NCBI RefSeq assembly: GCF_000300535.1
Contig: NZ_AMSH01000016.1
Coordinates: 1-55,364 of the forward strand
From: Bacillus xiamenensis
GTDB lineage: Bacteria > Bacillota > Bacilli > Bacillales > Bacillaceae
Direction: 5' to 3'
DNA length: 55,364 nt
Part shown: positions 1-11,495 of the stretch, in pieces
Layout of the letters: the number at the start of each line of letters is the position of its first letter
Position numbering within the stretch: the first letter of the stretch is position 1
The notes under the pieces: model-generated
Database searches by the model: none
Told to the model about the DNA's origin: nothing
Seen by the model: only the letters and a program-made list of their open reading frames with translations
Program-made: the position numbers and the translations under genes

Positions 1-34
1 ATCATTTTCGTTATCGCTCGGAAGCGACTTTAAT

Positions 35-148
35 ATCTTATCATTTTGTCTTGGTTAAAGTCAAGAAGTTTTTTCAATTTCTTTTTTAACCTTGTTGCTG
101 TTTTGCGGCAACGAATAATAATATACCACCTGGATTCTCTTCTTGCAA
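35..148 (-). promoter_or_regulatory. Tandem rRNA-operon promoters P1 and P2
   Basis: Two sigma-A promoters read leftwards out of the window. P1 has TTGCAA (143-148) and TATATT (120-125) with a 17-bp spacer. P2 has TTGACT (59-64) and TAAGAT (35-40) with an 18-bp spacer. In B. subtilis the gene after lysS is a ribosomal RNA operon (rrnJ), and tandem promoters of this kind precede Bacillus rRNA operons. The 16S gene itself lies outside the window, so this assignment rests on context plus the promoter pair. Confidence 0.75.
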
Positions 149-186
149 TAGTTTTTATGAAAAAAGTTTCATTTTATGAAAAATAA

Positions 187-214
187 AAAGCGCCACAGTT
201 AAAATGGCGCTTTT
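187..214 (-). terminator. lysS terminator
   Basis: A 10-bp stem (187-196 with 205-214, core GCGCCA/TGGCGC) just after the lysS stop. It ends the folate/lysS operon before the rRNA promoters. Confidence 0.85.
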
Positions 215-223
215 GTTGATGTA

Positions 224-1723
<1,500 letters not shown>

Positions 1724-1811
1724 TTATATCACTCCAATAATGTATTTTGCAGAGAAAAGCAGAAAAACTGCCAGTATGCACTAGCAGTGAGCTACAAAAA
1801 GAAAGATAGAG

Positions 1812-2813
1812 TTATCCTACTTTTATTCTTTGAAGCTCTTTTGCCTCGGCTTCGATCGTAAAGTCATCAAGAACTTGTACAAGCTCCGCTCTCGTTTCAC
1901 TTTGATTGATTTGGTTTCTTACGTCTGCATTGCCTCGCACACCTTTTAAGTACCATGCTGCATGCTTTCTCATTTCTCTGACAGCGACATGCTCACCTTT
2001 CAGATCAATGAGTCTGTCTAAGTGAAGTTTGCACACTGACATTTTTTCACGTATGTTTGGTTCTTCTTTCAGTTCTCCCGTTTCTAAATAATGAACCGTC
2101 CGGTAAATCATCCACGGGTTTCCTAGTGCGGCTCTTCCGATCATCACAGCATCCACACCGGTTTCATCAAGCATACGTTTTGCATCTTGAGGGGTTTTGA
2201 CGTCTCCATTCCCGATAACAGGAATTGAAACAGATTGTTTTACTTCTTTCACGATATCCCAATTTGCTGTTCCTTCGTACATTTGCACACGGGTCCGTCC
2301 GTGAAGTGCAACGGCTTGTCCGCCTGCTCTCTCAACAGCACGGGCATTTTCGACAGCGAAAACATGGTCTTCGTCCCAGCCCATTCTCATTTTGACAGTA
2401 ACAGGTTTATCTACAGCTTCTACGACAGCAGATACCATTTCATAAATCTTGTTTGGATCAAGCAGCCATTTTGCTCCTGCGTCACATTTCGTGATCTTCG
2501 GTACAGGACAGCCCATGTTGATATCAATGATGTCTGCCGTTGTATGCTGGTCGACAAACTTTGCCGCTTCTACAAGTGTGTCTTTTTCTCCTCCAAATAT
2601 CTGAAGGCTCAACGGCTTTTCACGTTCATCAATGTACAGCATGCCCATCGTTCTGGCATTATTAATCAAGATCGCTTTGTCACTGACCATTTCAGCACAG
2701 ACTAAGCCCGCTCCAAACTCTTTCACAGTGAGTCTGAAAGCAGAGTTACACACACCAGCCATCGGTGCGAGCACCACTTTGTTTTTAATCTCGATATCTC
2801 CGATTTTAAACAT
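1812..2813 (-). CDS. dusB: tRNA-dihydrouridine synthase B
   Basis: FMN-dependent reductase that makes dihydrouridine in tRNA. The sequence opens with the Dus TIM-barrel start (LAPMAGVCNSAFR), followed by the catalytic-cysteine region NMGCPVPKITK (about 100) and the phosphate-binding GNGDVKTP and GRAALGNPW segments. From the chosen ATG it is 333 residues, the usual length. Two adjacent ATGs follow a strong AAAGGAGG; the second (2813) has the better spacing. It overlaps the end of yazB by 8 bp, which suggests translational coupling. Confidence 0.95.
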   Translation of the reverse strand: MFKIGDIEIKNKVVLAPMAGVCNSAFRLTVKEFGAGLVCAEMVSDKAILINNARTMGMLYIDEREKPLSLQIFGGEKDTLVEAAKFVDQHTTADIIDINMGCPVPKITKCDAGAKWLLDPNKIYEMVSAVVEAVDKPVTVKMRMGWDEDHVFAVENARAVERAGGQAVALHGRTRVQMYEGTANWDIVKEVKQSVSIPVIGNGDVKTPQDAKRMLDETGVDAVMIGRAALGNPWMIYRTVHYLETGELKEEPNIREKMSVCKLHLDRLIDLKGEHVAVREMRKHAAWYLKGVRGNADVRNQINQSETRAELVQVLDDFTIEAEAKELQRIKVG

Positions 2814-3039
2814 CATGTCCCCTCCTTTCCTCTTCAATTATTGGTGAAAGTTCTTCCACCGTTATATTTAAAGCATCTGCTATTTGACCAACCATTTGGT
2901 TTGTTGGTAATCGATTGCCTCGCTCAATTTCTCCTAAGACAGAGACAGAGATACCCAGTCTTTTGGCGAACCCTTCCTGAGTATACCCTTTTAGCTTACG
3001 GTATGCACGAATTCTTCTACCCCACATGTCTTTTTCCAT
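2806..3039 (-). CDS. yazB: Small XRE-type HTH regulator YazB
   Basis: Short Cro/CI-type DNA-binding protein. The helix-turn-helix is visible as GYTQEGFAKRLGISVSVLGEIERGNRLP. The start at 3039 follows an AAGGTG-type ribosome site; an open frame reaches upstream into folK (to 3099) but that arginine-rich extension looks like out-of-frame folK sequence. It overlaps the folK 3' end by about 49 bp and dusB by 8 bp. Its target is unknown to me. The same small gene sits between folK and dusB in B. subtilis. Confidence 0.85.
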   Translation of the reverse strand: MEKDMWGRRIRAYRKLKGYTQEGFAKRLGISVSVLGEIERGNRLPTNQMVGQIADALNITVEELSPIIEEERRGHDV

Positions 3040-3494
3040 ATGCTTACACCTTCTTGGTCTGTTACGGCGTTTATCTGAACTTCGCCGATTTCTGGGCAAA
3101 TCTCACTCATCGGAACAAGAACGAATAAACGTTCGTACATTCTAGGATGTGGAATCACAAGTTGTTCTGTTTCAATATTTTCACGATTATAAAGTAAAAT
3201 GTCAAGGTCAGCCGTTCGTGGACCCCACCTCACTTCTCTTGTTCTACCTAACTCTTGTTCGATTTTTTGAGTCAAAGCCAAGAGTTCATTTGGACGAAGC
3301 GAGGTGGAAATCTTCACTGCCATGTTTAAAAAGTCATCTTGATTTTCGTAGCCTACGGGTGTTGTCTCATATATAGATGAAATTAATTCCACTTGAACAT
3401 CCGGATGTTCGTGAAGTTTTTTGACAGCTTCTTTTAGGTAGGTTTCTTTTTTTCCTATGTTTGAGCCTAAGGCGATATATGCTGTGTTGTTCAT
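2991..3494 (-). CDS. folK: 6-hydroxymethyl-7,8-dihydropterin pyrophosphokinase
   Basis: Transfers pyrophosphate from ATP to 6-hydroxymethyl-dihydropterin, the step before dihydropteroate synthase. The 167-residue protein starts with ALGSNIG and contains the HPPK signature around RWGPRTADLDILLY (about 90-105) followed by IPHPRMYERLFVLVP. Its start overlaps the folB stop by 4 bp, so the two are probably translated together. Confidence 0.96.
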   Translation of the reverse strand: MNNTAYIALGSNIGKKETYLKEAVKKLHEHPDVQVELISSIYETTPVGYENQDDFLNMAVKISTSLRPNELLALTQKIEQELGRTREVRWGPRTADLDILLYNRENIETEQLVIPHPRMYERLFVLVPMSEICPEIGEVQINAVTDQEGVSIWKKTCGVEEFVHTVS

Positions 3495-3853
3495 GCGCGT
3501 GATCTCGTCATTTCAATGGCAACGGACTGATAGTGTCCTGGAATTGGCGGATCTGGCTTAATCACTTTTACTGTACATTCCTGAACTGCTGGAAAGTCTG
3601 TTAACACTTGGTTTGCAATTCTTTCTGTCAGCGTTTCAACGAGGTTCACCGGCTCACCTTCTACAATGTTTTTGCAGATGTTGTAGAGCTCAGCATAGTT
3701 AATGGTCTCATTCAGGTCATCCGTTTGTCCTGCCTTACTTAAATCAAGTGAAGCTGTCAGGTCCACACGAAAGCGCTGGCCTAGTTTATTCTCTTCTGCA
3801 AATACGCCATGATAGCCGTAAAATTCCATTCCGTTTACATATACTTTATCGAT
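3491..3853 (-). CDS. folB: Dihydroneopterin aldolase (apparent ATC start)
   Basis: Converts dihydroneopterin to 6-hydroxymethyl-dihydropterin. The body (MEFYGYHGVFAEENKLGQRF, KVIKPDPPIPGH) is clearly FolB. The first ATG in frame (3829) would give 112 residues, lacks a ribosome site and removes the first beta strand. Upstream, the frame continues with DKVYVNG, matching the B. subtilis N-terminus, back to two ATC codons (3851-3853 and 3854-3856), then a stop. No ATG, GTG or TTG lies between. A strong GGGAGG (3862-3867) sits 8 nt before the first of these positions. Starting at 3853 gives 120 residues, the B. subtilis length. I therefore infer initiation at ATC; the coordinates use that start. 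Confidence 0.8.
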   Translation of the reverse strand: MDKVYVNGMEFYGYHGVFAEENKLGQRFRVDLTASLDLSKAGQTDDLNETINYAELYNICKNIVEGEPVNLVETLTERIANQVLTDFPAVQECTVKVIKPDPPIPGHYQSVAIEMTRSRA

Positions 3854-4703
3854 GATAAGCGCCTCCCTTATTCAGCATGGCATCCATCATTTTTGCCATT
3901 CTTGCGATTTCTTTCACATCATGTACTCGGACCATTGCACTGCCCTTTTGAATCCCTAGACAGACCGTTGCCCCCGTTCCTTCAGTACGTTCTTCAGGCG
4001 GAAGGTCTAAGACTGCCCCTATAAATCGTTTTCGAGATGTTGCTAGAAGCAGTGGATAGCCAAGGCGGCAAAAATGTTCAAGTTCATTCATGACCATCAG
4101 GTTGTCTGTTTTATTTTTCGCAAATCCTACACCTGGGTCTAATATAATCATGTCATCACGGACACCCGCTTGTTTGACGATTTGAACACTTTCCTTCAAA
4201 TCTGCGATCATATCTGAAATCAAATGTGTGTAGTTTCGCTCAGGTCGATTGTGCATTAAGATGATGGGTACATTGTGCTTCGCTGCCACATGCGCCATTT
4301 GAGGATCGGCTTTTGCTCCCCATACATCATTAATGATAGAGGCTCCTGCTTTCACCGCCTCATCTGCGACATGGGCTTTATACGTATCGATGGATATAGG
4401 TATATCTAATTCTTCTGTGATATTCTCAATGACAGGAATTACTCTTGAAAGCTCCTCTTGCTCTGAGACAAGCGACGCTCCCGGCCGAGTCGATTCTCCG
4501 CCAATATCAATAATATGCGCCCCATCTTCCACCAGCTGCTTAGCATGAGCCAGCGCTTTATCGATTTGATTGAATTTTCCTCCATCTGAAAAAGAGTCAG
4601 GTGTGACATTTAAAATGCCCATGACCAATGTCTTCTCTTCATAACTAAGGGTATGGTGCTTGGCTTGTATGATTTTAGGCTGTTTTATCACTTGTTGTGT
4701 CAT
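3846..4703 (-). CDS. folP: Dihydropteroate synthase
   Basis: Joins p-aminobenzoate to hydroxymethyl-dihydropterin pyrophosphate; the sulfonamide target (sul in B. subtilis). Visible motifs are MGILNVTPDSFSDGG (pterin-binding), DIGGESTRPGA, IDTYKAHVA and SRKRFIGA. Starting at ATG 4703 after AGGTGG gives 285 residues, the B. subtilis length; a GTG 9 bp upstream is less likely. Its stop overlaps the start of folB. Confidence 0.96.
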   Translation of the reverse strand: MTQQVIKQPKIIQAKHHTLSYEEKTLVMGILNVTPDSFSDGGKFNQIDKALAHAKQLVEDGAHIIDIGGESTRPGASLVSEQEELSRVIPVIENITEELDIPISIDTYKAHVADEAVKAGASIINDVWGAKADPQMAHVAAKHNVPIILMHNRPERNYTHLISDMIADLKESVQIVKQAGVRDDMIILDPGVGFAKNKTDNLMVMNELEHFCRLGYPLLLATSRKRFIGAVLDLPPEERTEGTGATVCLGIQKGSAMVRVHDVKEIARMAKMMDAMLNKGGAYHR

Positions 4704-4712
4704 TGTGTCCAC

Positions 4713-5561
4713 CTACTCTTTATGTTCTAGACGTTCTTTTGTATATTGTGTTCTCAGCTTTGTTGAGATCGTTCGCTTGTTTTTTGGCAGGATGATGTCT
4801 CCGATACTCTTAAAGGGCACAATTCCTTGAACCGAATTGGTCATCCACGCCTCATCAGCTGACAGCAAGTGTGAGAGTGTAAACCTTCCTTCTATTAGCG
4901 GAATCCCCAAAGCGTGCAGTGTTTCGATACAATACCGGCGGGTGATCCCATTTAAAATACCTGTATCAAGTGAAGGTGTATACACCGCATCTTCTTTTCG
5001 CCAAAATAGATTCGACGTAATCCCTTCTGCCACATCATCTTCTTTTGTTAAAAAGATGCCCTCTACCGATGGATCATTCCCTACTTCTCTTTTAGCCAGC
5101 AAGTTGTTCATGTAATGATGCGACTTAAGCCGCCTTAGACCTTCTGGTGTGTTTCTTCTTGTGTCAAGAGTGACTCCCTGCTTTTCATCTAATATAGATT
5201 CAGGCCGGAATGGAGAGATCATTACAAAAATGACAGGCTCCTTATAAGGGTCTGCAGAAAAGCCATTACCTCTGCCCGCAGAAACATTGAAGCGAATCCT
5301 CGCATGACCATCGGCTATACGATTCTGAGTTAATAATGTATGAATGATGTCGAGTACAAATGGTTTCTCTATTGTGGATTCGATGCAAAGGTCGAGTAAT
5401 GCTTGATTGAGCCTTTCAAGATGCCAATCTAACAGGAAGACTTGTCCCGCCAGGCTGGTAAATGTTTCAAATACACCGATGCCATATAGAAAACCATGAT
5501 CAAAAGGAGAAAGAGTCGCGTCTTTCTCCTCTATATACTGACCGTTCAGGTAAATGATCAT
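4713..5561 (-). CDS. pabC: Aminodeoxychorismate lyase
   Basis: PLP-dependent lyase that releases pyruvate from aminodeoxychorismate to give p-aminobenzoate. The 282-residue protein has the class IV aminotransferase pattern: [16 protein letters not shown] at the N-terminus, a lysine in [14 protein letters not shown] (about 145), and EGITSNLFW (about 180). It overlaps the pabA stop by 4 bp. Confidence 0.94.
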   Translation of the reverse strand: MIIYLNGQYIEEKDATLSPFDHGFLYGIGVFETFTSLAGQVFLLDWHLERLNQALLDLCIESTIEKPFVLDIIHTLLTQNRIADGHARIRFNVSAGRGNGFSADPYKEPVIFVMISPFRPESILDEKQGVTLDTRRNTPEGLRRLKSHHYMNNLLAKREVGNDPSVEGIFLTKEDDVAEGITSNLFWRKEDAVYTPSLDTGILNGITRRYCIETLHALGIPLIEGRFTLSHLLSADEAWMTNSVQGIVPFKSIGDIILPKNKRTISTKLRTQYTKERLEHKE

Positions 5562-6151
5562 GCGTTTACTTCATTCCCCTTTTTACGATAGGTTTCAATG
5601 AAATTCTTGAGCATTTCTTTACCGAAGGACGTCATAATCGATTCGGGATGGAACTGAACACTTTCAATTGGCAGTTCTTTATGGCGAATGGCCATGAGTT
5701 CGCCTTCCTTTGTGCTGGCTGTTCTGATAAAGCACTCAGGCAGCGTCTCGTCTTTGACAATTAATGAATGATATCTCGTTGCGACGAGTGGATTTTGGAG
5801 TCCAGTGAAAACTCCTTTGCCGTCATGTTCAATCTCTGACGTTTTTCCGTGCATTAACCGCTCTGCGCGAACCACATCTCCACCAAATACTTGTGCAATG
5901 GATTGATGACCTAAACACACACCAAAAATCGGAATCTTCCCAGCAAAATGCTTAATCGCTTCCATACTAATTCCCGCTTCATCCGGACTGCATGGTCCTG
6001 GAGAAATCATCAGAAAGTCTGGCTTAAGCTGTTCGATTTCTTGAATGGTGACTTGATCATTTCGTTTCACAATCAACTCTTCTCCAAGCTCACCTAAATA
6101 CTGGACCAGGTTGTACGTAAATGAATCATAGTTATCAATCATTAATATCAT
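5558..6151 (-). CDS. pabA: Glutamine amidotransferase subunit of ADC/anthranilate synthase
   Basis: Class I glutamine amidotransferase that feeds ammonia to PabB, and in Bacillus also to TrpE, hence the dual name pabA/trpG. The nucleophile lies in [12 protein letters not shown] (Cys about 79), with the His/Glu pair in [11 protein letters not shown] (about 168). Length of 197 residues is normal. It sits directly after pabB. Confidence 0.95.
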   Translation of the reverse strand: MILMIDNYDSFTYNLVQYLGELGEELIVKRNDQVTIQEIEQLKPDFLMISPGPCSPDEAGISMEAIKHFAGKIPIFGVCLGHQSIAQVFGGDVVRAERLMHGKTSEIEHDGKGVFTGLQNPLVATRYHSLIVKDETLPECFIRTASTKEGELMAIRHKELPIESVQFHPESIMTSFGKEMLKNFIETYRKKGNEVNA

Positions 6152-6164
6152 ACTCTGCTCACCT

Positions 6165-7586
6165 CTAACTCAAAATAGTCTCTTCTTTGCTCAACTGTAA
6201 TGCTTTTTTCACTGCATAGGCTTTTTTAATGGATTCTTTAAACTCGTGTTTTGCTACAGAATCAATGACAATGCCCGCACCTGACTGCATGAAGGCTTTG
6301 CCCTCTGTACAATAAGCCGTACGAATGACGATATTGAAGTGCATATCTTGATTGAATCCAAACCAGCCTATAGATCCAGTATAAAGCCCACGTCTTGTTG
6401 GCTCAAGTTCTTCTATGATTTCCATTGTTCTCACTTTTGGCGCACCTGTGATTGTTCCGCCTGGGAATACAGCTCTCATGACATCGACCGCATCACAATC
6501 ATCACGGAGTTCCCCTTGTACATTCGAGACAATGTGCATCACGTGTGAATATTTCTCAATGGCCATGAATTCGTTCACCTGTACGGAGCCGTAAGTAGAC
6601 ACTCGGCCAAGGTCATTCCGCTCAAGATCAACGAGCATGACATGTTCTGCGCGTTCTTTTTCATTTTCAATGAGTTCTTTTGCCAGCGCTTGATCCTCTG
6701 CGTCGTCCTTGCCTCGTGATCTTGTGCCAGCAATCGGTCTTGTTTCTAGATGAGTGCCTTTTTTCTTAATAAGCAGCTCTGGAGATCCACAAACAATCTG
6801 GAAATCTGGCGTGTGCAGATAGGACATATAAGGAGATGGGTTCACTTGACGTAATGTTTTGTATAAATGATATGGGTGCGTATGAAGCTGTTCATCTTGT
6901 CTAATGGACAGGTTCACTTGGAACACATCACCGCTAGCGATATATTGCTTAATTTTCTCTACAGCTTCCCCGAAAGCTTCTTCAGTAAAAGGCGCAGCCG
7001 GTACAAATTCCGAAGAAGACACGTTGACAGGTGAATGATGTGCTGATTCTTCTGATGTGCTTGTCCAGCTTCGCTTCCATTCTTCTAGTCTTTGATGAAC
7101 TTCACTCACAGGTTCGTCTCCCTCTGTATGAGTGATCAGCCAGAGCACGTTTTCTTTATGATCAAAGACCGCAACATCATTAAACACGAGAAAATACAGA
7201 TCCGGTGTTTTGAGATCATCAATTGACAGCATTTTAAAATGCTCGATATATCTTGCATAATCATAGCTTAAAAACCCAATCGCTCCGCCTTGAAAGTCAG
7301 GATATTCCTCATTCGTTTCCGTTTGAAGGGTTTGAAACCAATCTGCAAAGGCTCTAAATGGGTCGCCTTCTTTGAACAGAACCTCATCTTGATAATGAAT
7401 GGTTGTCATTCCATCTTTCCCTTTCGCTTTAGCGATCGGGTGAATGCCAGCAATACTGTATGCTCCGCCACGTGCACTTTCAAGAAGAACATGGTGCGTT
7501 TCACGCGCCGTTAATTGTTCGTATCTTTTCAAGAATGCATCTTTCGTAAAAGGAATTTTGATGCCCATCGGCCTGCGTTGTGTCAT
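6165..7586 (-). CDS. pabB: Aminodeoxychorismate synthase component I
   Basis: Chorismate-using enzyme that makes 4-amino-4-deoxychorismate with PabA. C-terminal chorismate-binding motifs are clear: [34 protein letters not shown] and [15 protein letters not shown]. The start at 7586 (after AAGGATGA) matches the B. subtilis N-terminus; the 8-residue extension upstream is unlikely. It heads the folate operon. The only promoter-like element I see before it is weak, so I do not list one. Confidence 0.95.
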   Translation of the reverse strand: MTQRRPMGIKIPFTKDAFLKRYEQLTARETHHVLLESARGGAYSIAGIHPIAKAKGKDGMTTIHYQDEVLFKEGDPFRAFADWFQTLQTETNEEYPDFQGGAIGFLSYDYARYIEHFKMLSIDDLKTPDLYFLVFNDVAVFDHKENVLWLITHTEGDEPVSEVHQRLEEWKRSWTSTSEESAHHSPVNVSSSEFVPAAPFTEEAFGEAVEKIKQYIASGDVFQVNLSIRQDEQLHTHPYHLYKTLRQVNPSPYMSYLHTPDFQIVCGSPELLIKKKGTHLETRPIAGTRSRGKDDAEDQALAKELIENEKERAEHVMLVDLERNDLGRVSTYGSVQVNEFMAIEKYSHVMHIVSNVQGELRDDCDAVDVMRAVFPGGTITGAPKVRTMEIIEELEPTRRGLYTGSIGWFGFNQDMHFNIVIRTAYCTEGKAFMQSGAGIVIDSVAKHEFKESIKKAYAVKKALQLSKEETILS

Positions 7587-7677
7587 GTTATCATCCTTTT
7601 TCATTTTCATTAATCTTATTGTAATGCAATCCTATTTATTTAGAAAATAGTATTTGCTTTCCATCTTCAGAATTCAT

Positions 7678-7703
7678 GAAAAAACCCCAGCAAATGCTGG
7701 GGT
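7678..7703 (-). terminator. cysK terminator
   Basis: A 9-bp GC-rich stem (ACCCCAGCA with TGCTGGGGT) followed on the minus strand by a run of T. It separates cysK from the folate operon. Confidence 0.9.
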
Positions 7704-7710
7704 GTATCGT

Positions 7711-8634
7711 TTAATCGAATTGATAAAGAGGAGTACTGAGGTAACGCTCTCCGTTACTTGGGATGATCGCTAGAACCTTTTTCCCTTTACCAAGCTTCTT
7801 CGCTGTTTGAAGCGCTGCGTAAATGGCTGCTCCTGAAGAAATACCGCCAAGGATTCCTTCTTCTTTTGCTGCCTTTCTTGCAAGCTCAAATGCATCTTCG
7901 TTTTTCACTTGGATAATGCCGTCATAAATTTCCGTGTTCAAGATGGAAGGCACAAATCCTGCTCCAATTCCTTGAATTTTATGCGGACCTGGCTTTCCTC
8001 CTGATAATACAGGGGAATCTGTTGGTTCTACCGCATAAAGCTGAATAGATGGGATGGCTTCTTTCAGAACTTCACCAGCACCCGTAATCGTTCCGCCCGT
8101 ACCAACTCCTGCAATAAATGCATCAAGCTCGCCATCAAACTGTTCAAGAATTTCTTTCCCAGTTGTGCGGCGGTGAATTTCAGCATTAGCTTCGTTGCTA
8201 AACTGCTGCGGCATGAAATAACCATGCTCTTCAGCGAGTTCCTCTGCTTTTTTGATCGCACCTTTCATTCCTTCAGCACCTGGTGTTAATACAAGCTCTG
8301 CACCATAAGCACGTAATAGGTTGCGGCGCTCCTGACTCATGGTATCAGGCATAACCAAAATCGCATTGATTCCTTTCGCTGCGGCTACCATTGCGAGGCC
8401 AATTCCTGTGTTTCCACTTGTTGGCTCAATGAGCGTGTCGCCAGCTTTTAATTTACCTTTCGCTTCAGCATCCTCGATCATAGCTAACGCAATACGATCC
8501 TTTACACTGCTGCCCGGATTCATATATTCGAGTTTCAAGTAGACATCCGCACTGTCTTCATCTACTATACGGTTTAATTTAACGACTGGTGTATTTCCTA
8601 TAAGTTCAAAAATTGAATTTGCAATACGAGCCAT
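7711..8634 (-). CDS. cysK: Cysteine synthase (O-acetylserine sulfhydrylase)
   Basis: PLP enzyme making cysteine from O-acetylserine and sulfide. The PLP lysine lies in [11 protein letters not shown] (about 45), with the substrate loop PTSGNTGIG and the phosphate loop [16 protein letters not shown] 8634 follows AGAGGTG and gives 307 residues, against 308 in B. subtilis. It has its own sigma-A promoter and terminator. In B. subtilis CysK also modulates the repressor CymR; I cannot confirm a CymR operator here by eye. Confidence 0.97.
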   Translation of the reverse strand: MARIANSIFELIGNTPVVKLNRIVDEDSADVYLKLEYMNPGSSVKDRIALAMIEDAEAKGKLKAGDTLIEPTSGNTGIGLAMVAAAKGINAILVMPDTMSQERRNLLRAYGAELVLTPGAEGMKGAIKKAEELAEEHGYFMPQQFSNEANAEIHRRTTGKEILEQFDGELDAFIAGVGTGGTITGAGEVLKEAIPSIQLYAVEPTDSPVLSGGKPGPHKIQGIGAGFVPSILNTEIYDGIIQVKNEDAFELARKAAKEEGILGGISSGAAIYAALQTAKKLGKGKKVLAIIPSNGERYLSTPLYQFD

Positions 8635-8677
8635 CACTAACACCTCTATCTCCGAGTAATTTTATTGTATTAATATT

Positions 8678-8706
8678 AAATTATCAATTTCGAAAAATTT
8701 TGTCAA
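8678..8706 (-). promoter_or_regulatory. cysK sigma-A promoter
   Basis: TTGACA (8701-8706) and TAATTT (8678-8683) with a 17-bp spacer, in the A/T-rich gap right after the yacD stop. Confidence 0.65.
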
Positions 8707-8711
8707 TGCTT

Positions 8712-9620
8712 TTAGTCCTGCTCTCCATCGTAAAACCATGTGACGTTTGCTTCTTTCCACAGGGTTTTGACATTCGCCTTTTCACCTAGATCTTCCATTG
8801 CGATCTGTCTTTTGATCTGATCTTTGACCTCTTTATAAGAGAAGGAGCGGCCATTTAATTTTTCTTTTAATTGTATGATGGCATAGCCATTTTTGATCTT
8901 TATTGGCTCTTTCGTCCATTCATCTGGTTGAAGCTTTTGGGCTTCTTGTATGTATAGGGCCGGGATGCTCTCTTGTTCTTCTGTCACAAACCCAAGATCT
9001 CCACCGTAAGGAGAGGTATATCGGTCGATGGATCGTTCAGCTGCCACAGCTTCGAAGCTAGATCCTCCTTTTAAATCCTTCAATACACTTTCTGCCTCGT
9101 CCTTTGTCTTCACGACAATATGGCGAATACGGTATGAGTCATCATATTGATATAAGTCCTTATTTTTTTCATAAAAGGATTTGGCTTCTTTTTCAGAGAC
9201 GACCGCATCTCTTGTTAAGAGCTGCTCTAATAAAATTTGATAACGAATCTGCTCTTTCCATTCCTTTTCACTCGTATGACCATCTTCGTAGAAATTATTA
9301 GACACCGCTTTAAGCATCAACAACTCACGATTGATCTCTTTTGAAGACACCTCCAGCTTGTTTTCTTTCGCAAGCTGATTGACTACCTTCTGATTAATCA
9401 TTTGTTCAAGTGTTGCCTTTCCATAGCGGTCTTCCATTTTCTTTAACCATTCTTGACGTGTTACCTTCTCTTTTCCAATGGACGCGATTTCTTCACCGCT
9501 CTTGCCGTTTGAAGAAGCCTGCGACATTTGTGACTTTGTTAATACATATGCAATGACAACGGCATTGATCATGAGCAAAACGAGGATAAATGTCCATACC
9601 ACTCTTGCTTTCAGTCTCAT
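8712..9620 (-). CDS. yacD: Membrane-anchored PrsA-like peptidyl-prolyl isomerase YacD
   Basis: Probable extracytoplasmic foldase. A single N-terminal membrane segment (VVWTFILVLLMINAVVIAYVL) lacks a lipobox cysteine, so it should stay as a signal anchor. It is followed by a SurA/PrsA-type chaperone region and a parvulin domain (about 165-260: YRIRHIVVKTKDEAESVL, PYGGDLGFV, IKNGYAIIQL). ATG 9620 follows AAAGGAG at good spacing. Its substrates are not known to me. Confidence 0.88.
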   Translation of the reverse strand: MRLKARVVWTFILVLLMINAVVIAYVLTKSQMSQASSNGKSGEEIASIGKEKVTRQEWLKKMEDRYGKATLEQMINQKVVNQLAKENKLEVSSKEINRELLMLKAVSNNFYEDGHTSEKEWKEQIRYQILLEQLLTRDAVVSEKEAKSFYEKNKDLYQYDDSYRIRHIVVKTKDEAESVLKDLKGGSSFEAVAAERSIDRYTSPYGGDLGFVTEEQESIPALYIQEAQKLQPDEWTKEPIKIKNGYAIIQLKEKLNGRSFSYKEVKDQIKRQIAMEDLGEKANVKTLWKEANVTWFYDGEQD

Positions 9621-9666
9621 CTTTCGTCTCCTTTCCATTCTAAAAAGAAAACCCGCTGCTTAGAGC

Positions 9667-10542
9667 TTAGCGGGTCATTTCTTCACGTAGCTCTTCTAGC
9701 TCTTCTTTTGTAAATACATACGTTTCGTTACAAAAATGGCATTGAGCTTCTGCTTGTCCGTCTTGTTCAATCATATCGTCAATTTCGTTTTGTCCTAGGC
9801 TGATAATGCCATTAGCAAACCGTTCTTTTGAGCAGTTACAAGAGAATTCGACAGGTACAGTTTCTAAGATTTGAGGTTTTTCACCGAGCACTTCTTCTAA
9901 AATTTCTTCGGGGGTCATTCCTTTTTCAATGAGTTTAGAGATCGGTTCGATGGTCGATAATCGCTGTTCGAGTCTATCAATGACAGCGTCTTCTGTTCCA
10001 GGCAGCAATTGAATGATGAAACCGCCTGCTGCGAGGATCGAGTTATCTGGATTTACAAGAACACCTACACCTACAGAGGACGGTACTTGCTCAGATGAGA
10101 CGAGGTAATAAGTGAAGTCATCTCCAATTTCACCTGAAACGATTTCTGTTTGTCCTGTAAAGTGTTCCTTCATTCCGATATCTTTGACAACACTTAATGT
10201 TCCATTTGTTCCAACAGCACGTCTGACATCCAGTTTACCATGTTCATTTAAGTCAAAGTGAACTTGTGGGTTTGAGACATATCCGCGCACCTGACCTTTT
10301 GCGTTTCCATCAGCGATGATGGCTCCGATTGGTCCACCGCCTTCAATTTTGACAGTTAGCTTATTCTCGCCTTTCAGCATAGCTCCCATCATGACTGTAG
10401 CTGTCATGGTTCTGCCAATTGCTGCTGAGGCAGTTGGCCACGTATGGTGTCTTCTCTGTGCTTCGTTGATTGTATCTGTTGTGTTTGCAGCGTATGCACG
10501 GACTTTCCCGTCATATGCTAACGCTTTAACTAAGTAATCCAT
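9667..10542 (-). CDS. hslO: Redox-regulated chaperone Hsp33
   Basis: Cytoplasmic holdase activated by oxidation. The C-terminus has the four zinc-binding/redox cysteines as CNCS (about 237) and CHFC (about 268). Length of 291 residues equals the family norm. It follows coaX closely, and the same order is found in B. subtilis (yacB-yacC). Confidence 0.96.
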   Translation of the reverse strand: MDYLVKALAYDGKVRAYAANTTDTINEAQRRHHTWPTASAAIGRTMTATVMMGAMLKGENKLTVKIEGGGPIGAIIADGNAKGQVRGYVSNPQVHFDLNEHGKLDVRRAVGTNGTLSVVKDIGMKEHFTGQTEIVSGEIGDDFTYYLVSSEQVPSSVGVGVLVNPDNSILAAGGFIIQLLPGTEDAVIDRLEQRLSTIEPISKLIEKGMTPEEILEEVLGEKPQILETVPVEFSCNCSKERFANGIISLGQNEIDDMIEQDGQAEAQCHFCNETYVFTKEELEELREEMTR

Positions 10543-10556
10543 TTCGATTAAACCTC

Positions 10557-11333
10557 CTATATTACACCGACACGGTTACGTTCATAAATTAATTGAAGTC
10601 CTTTTAATGTTAGGAACGGATCGACAACATCAATACAGTCTGATTCCTTTCCAATCAATGTAGACAAACCGCCTGTTGCAATAACTTTCGGTGTTTGTTT
10701 GGCTTGCTGCTTCATCCGTTTCACTATTCCCTCGACTTGGCCAACGTATCCATATAGAATACCTGATTGCATCGCACTGATGGTGTTTTTTCCAACGATA
10801 TGATCCGGGCGGACGATTTCAATTCTTGGCAGCTTAGCCGCTCTTGTATATAAAGCCTCAGTTGAGATGGTAATACCCGGTGCAATGGCTCCACCCATGT
10901 ATTGTTTTTGTTCATTGATATAGCAGTAAGTTGTCGCTGTTCCAAAGTCTACCACAATGAGAGGTGCACCATATAGATGAATGGCTGCTACCGCATTGAC
11001 AATTCGATCGGCGCCGACTTCCTTTGGATTGTCACACATGATGTTTAATCCCGTCTTCATTCCAGGCCCTACGATTTGGGGTGTAATGTGAAAATACTTT
11101 TCACACATTCTTTCTAGTGCAAACATCATTGGCGGGACAACAGATGAGATGATAATCCCTTCTATTTGGTCAAACATCAGCCCTACATAGTCGAATAAGG
11201 ACCTGATCGACATACCAAATTCATCTTCTGTTTTATGACGGCTTGTTTCAATTCGCCAATGGTAGTTCAATTCGCCATTATGATAAACACCTAAAACGGT
11301 ATTTGTGTTTCCTACATCTATCACGAGTAACAA
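10557..11333 (-). CDS. coaX: Type III pantothenate kinase
   Basis: First step of coenzyme A synthesis. Motifs: [12 protein letters not shown] (ATP loop), [27 protein letters not shown] and [14 protein letters not shown] choose the TTG at 11333, preceded by GGTGAT, because it gives [10 protein letters not shown] and 258 residues, as in B. subtilis; an ATG at 11339 is the alternative. The open frame upstream to 11438 has no family similarity. Confidence 0.93.
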   Translation of the reverse strand: MLLVIDVGNTNTVLGVYHNGELNYHWRIETSRHKTEDEFGMSIRSLFDYVGLMFDQIEGIIISSVVPPMMFALERMCEKYFHITPQIVGPGMKTGLNIMCDNPKEVGADRIVNAVAAIHLYGAPLIVVDFGTATTYCYINEQKQYMGGAIAPGITISTEALYTRAAKLPRIEIVRPDHIVGKNTISAMQSGILYGYVGQVEGIVKRMKQQAKQTPKVIATGGLSTLIGKESDCIDVVDPFLTLKGLQLIYERNRVGVI

Positions 11334-11451
11334 CTTCATCACCACTTTGAATAGTTTCTCAAAAAGAGCATTTTTCGACTTTCTATCATACCATACACGA
11401 ATGGAGTTCCATTTGTAAACAATTCGAAACCGATCCATTCATGAATCGAAA

Positions 11452-11482
11452 TAAAAAAAGCCGCCGGTGATCCCGACAGCTT
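11452..11482 (-). terminator. ftsH terminator
   Basis: A 10-bp stem (11458-11467 with 11473-11482) followed by seven T on the minus strand, just after ftsH. Confidence 0.85.
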
Positions 11483-11495
11483 TCACAGAAGGAGA

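Noticed and set aside
2841..3128. Plus-strand open frame over yazB and folK.
   Set aside because: Opposite-strand shadow of two recognised genes.
3829..3831. ATG at 3829 as the folB start.
   Set aside because: Lacks a ribosome site and would remove a conserved first strand; kept only as an alternative.
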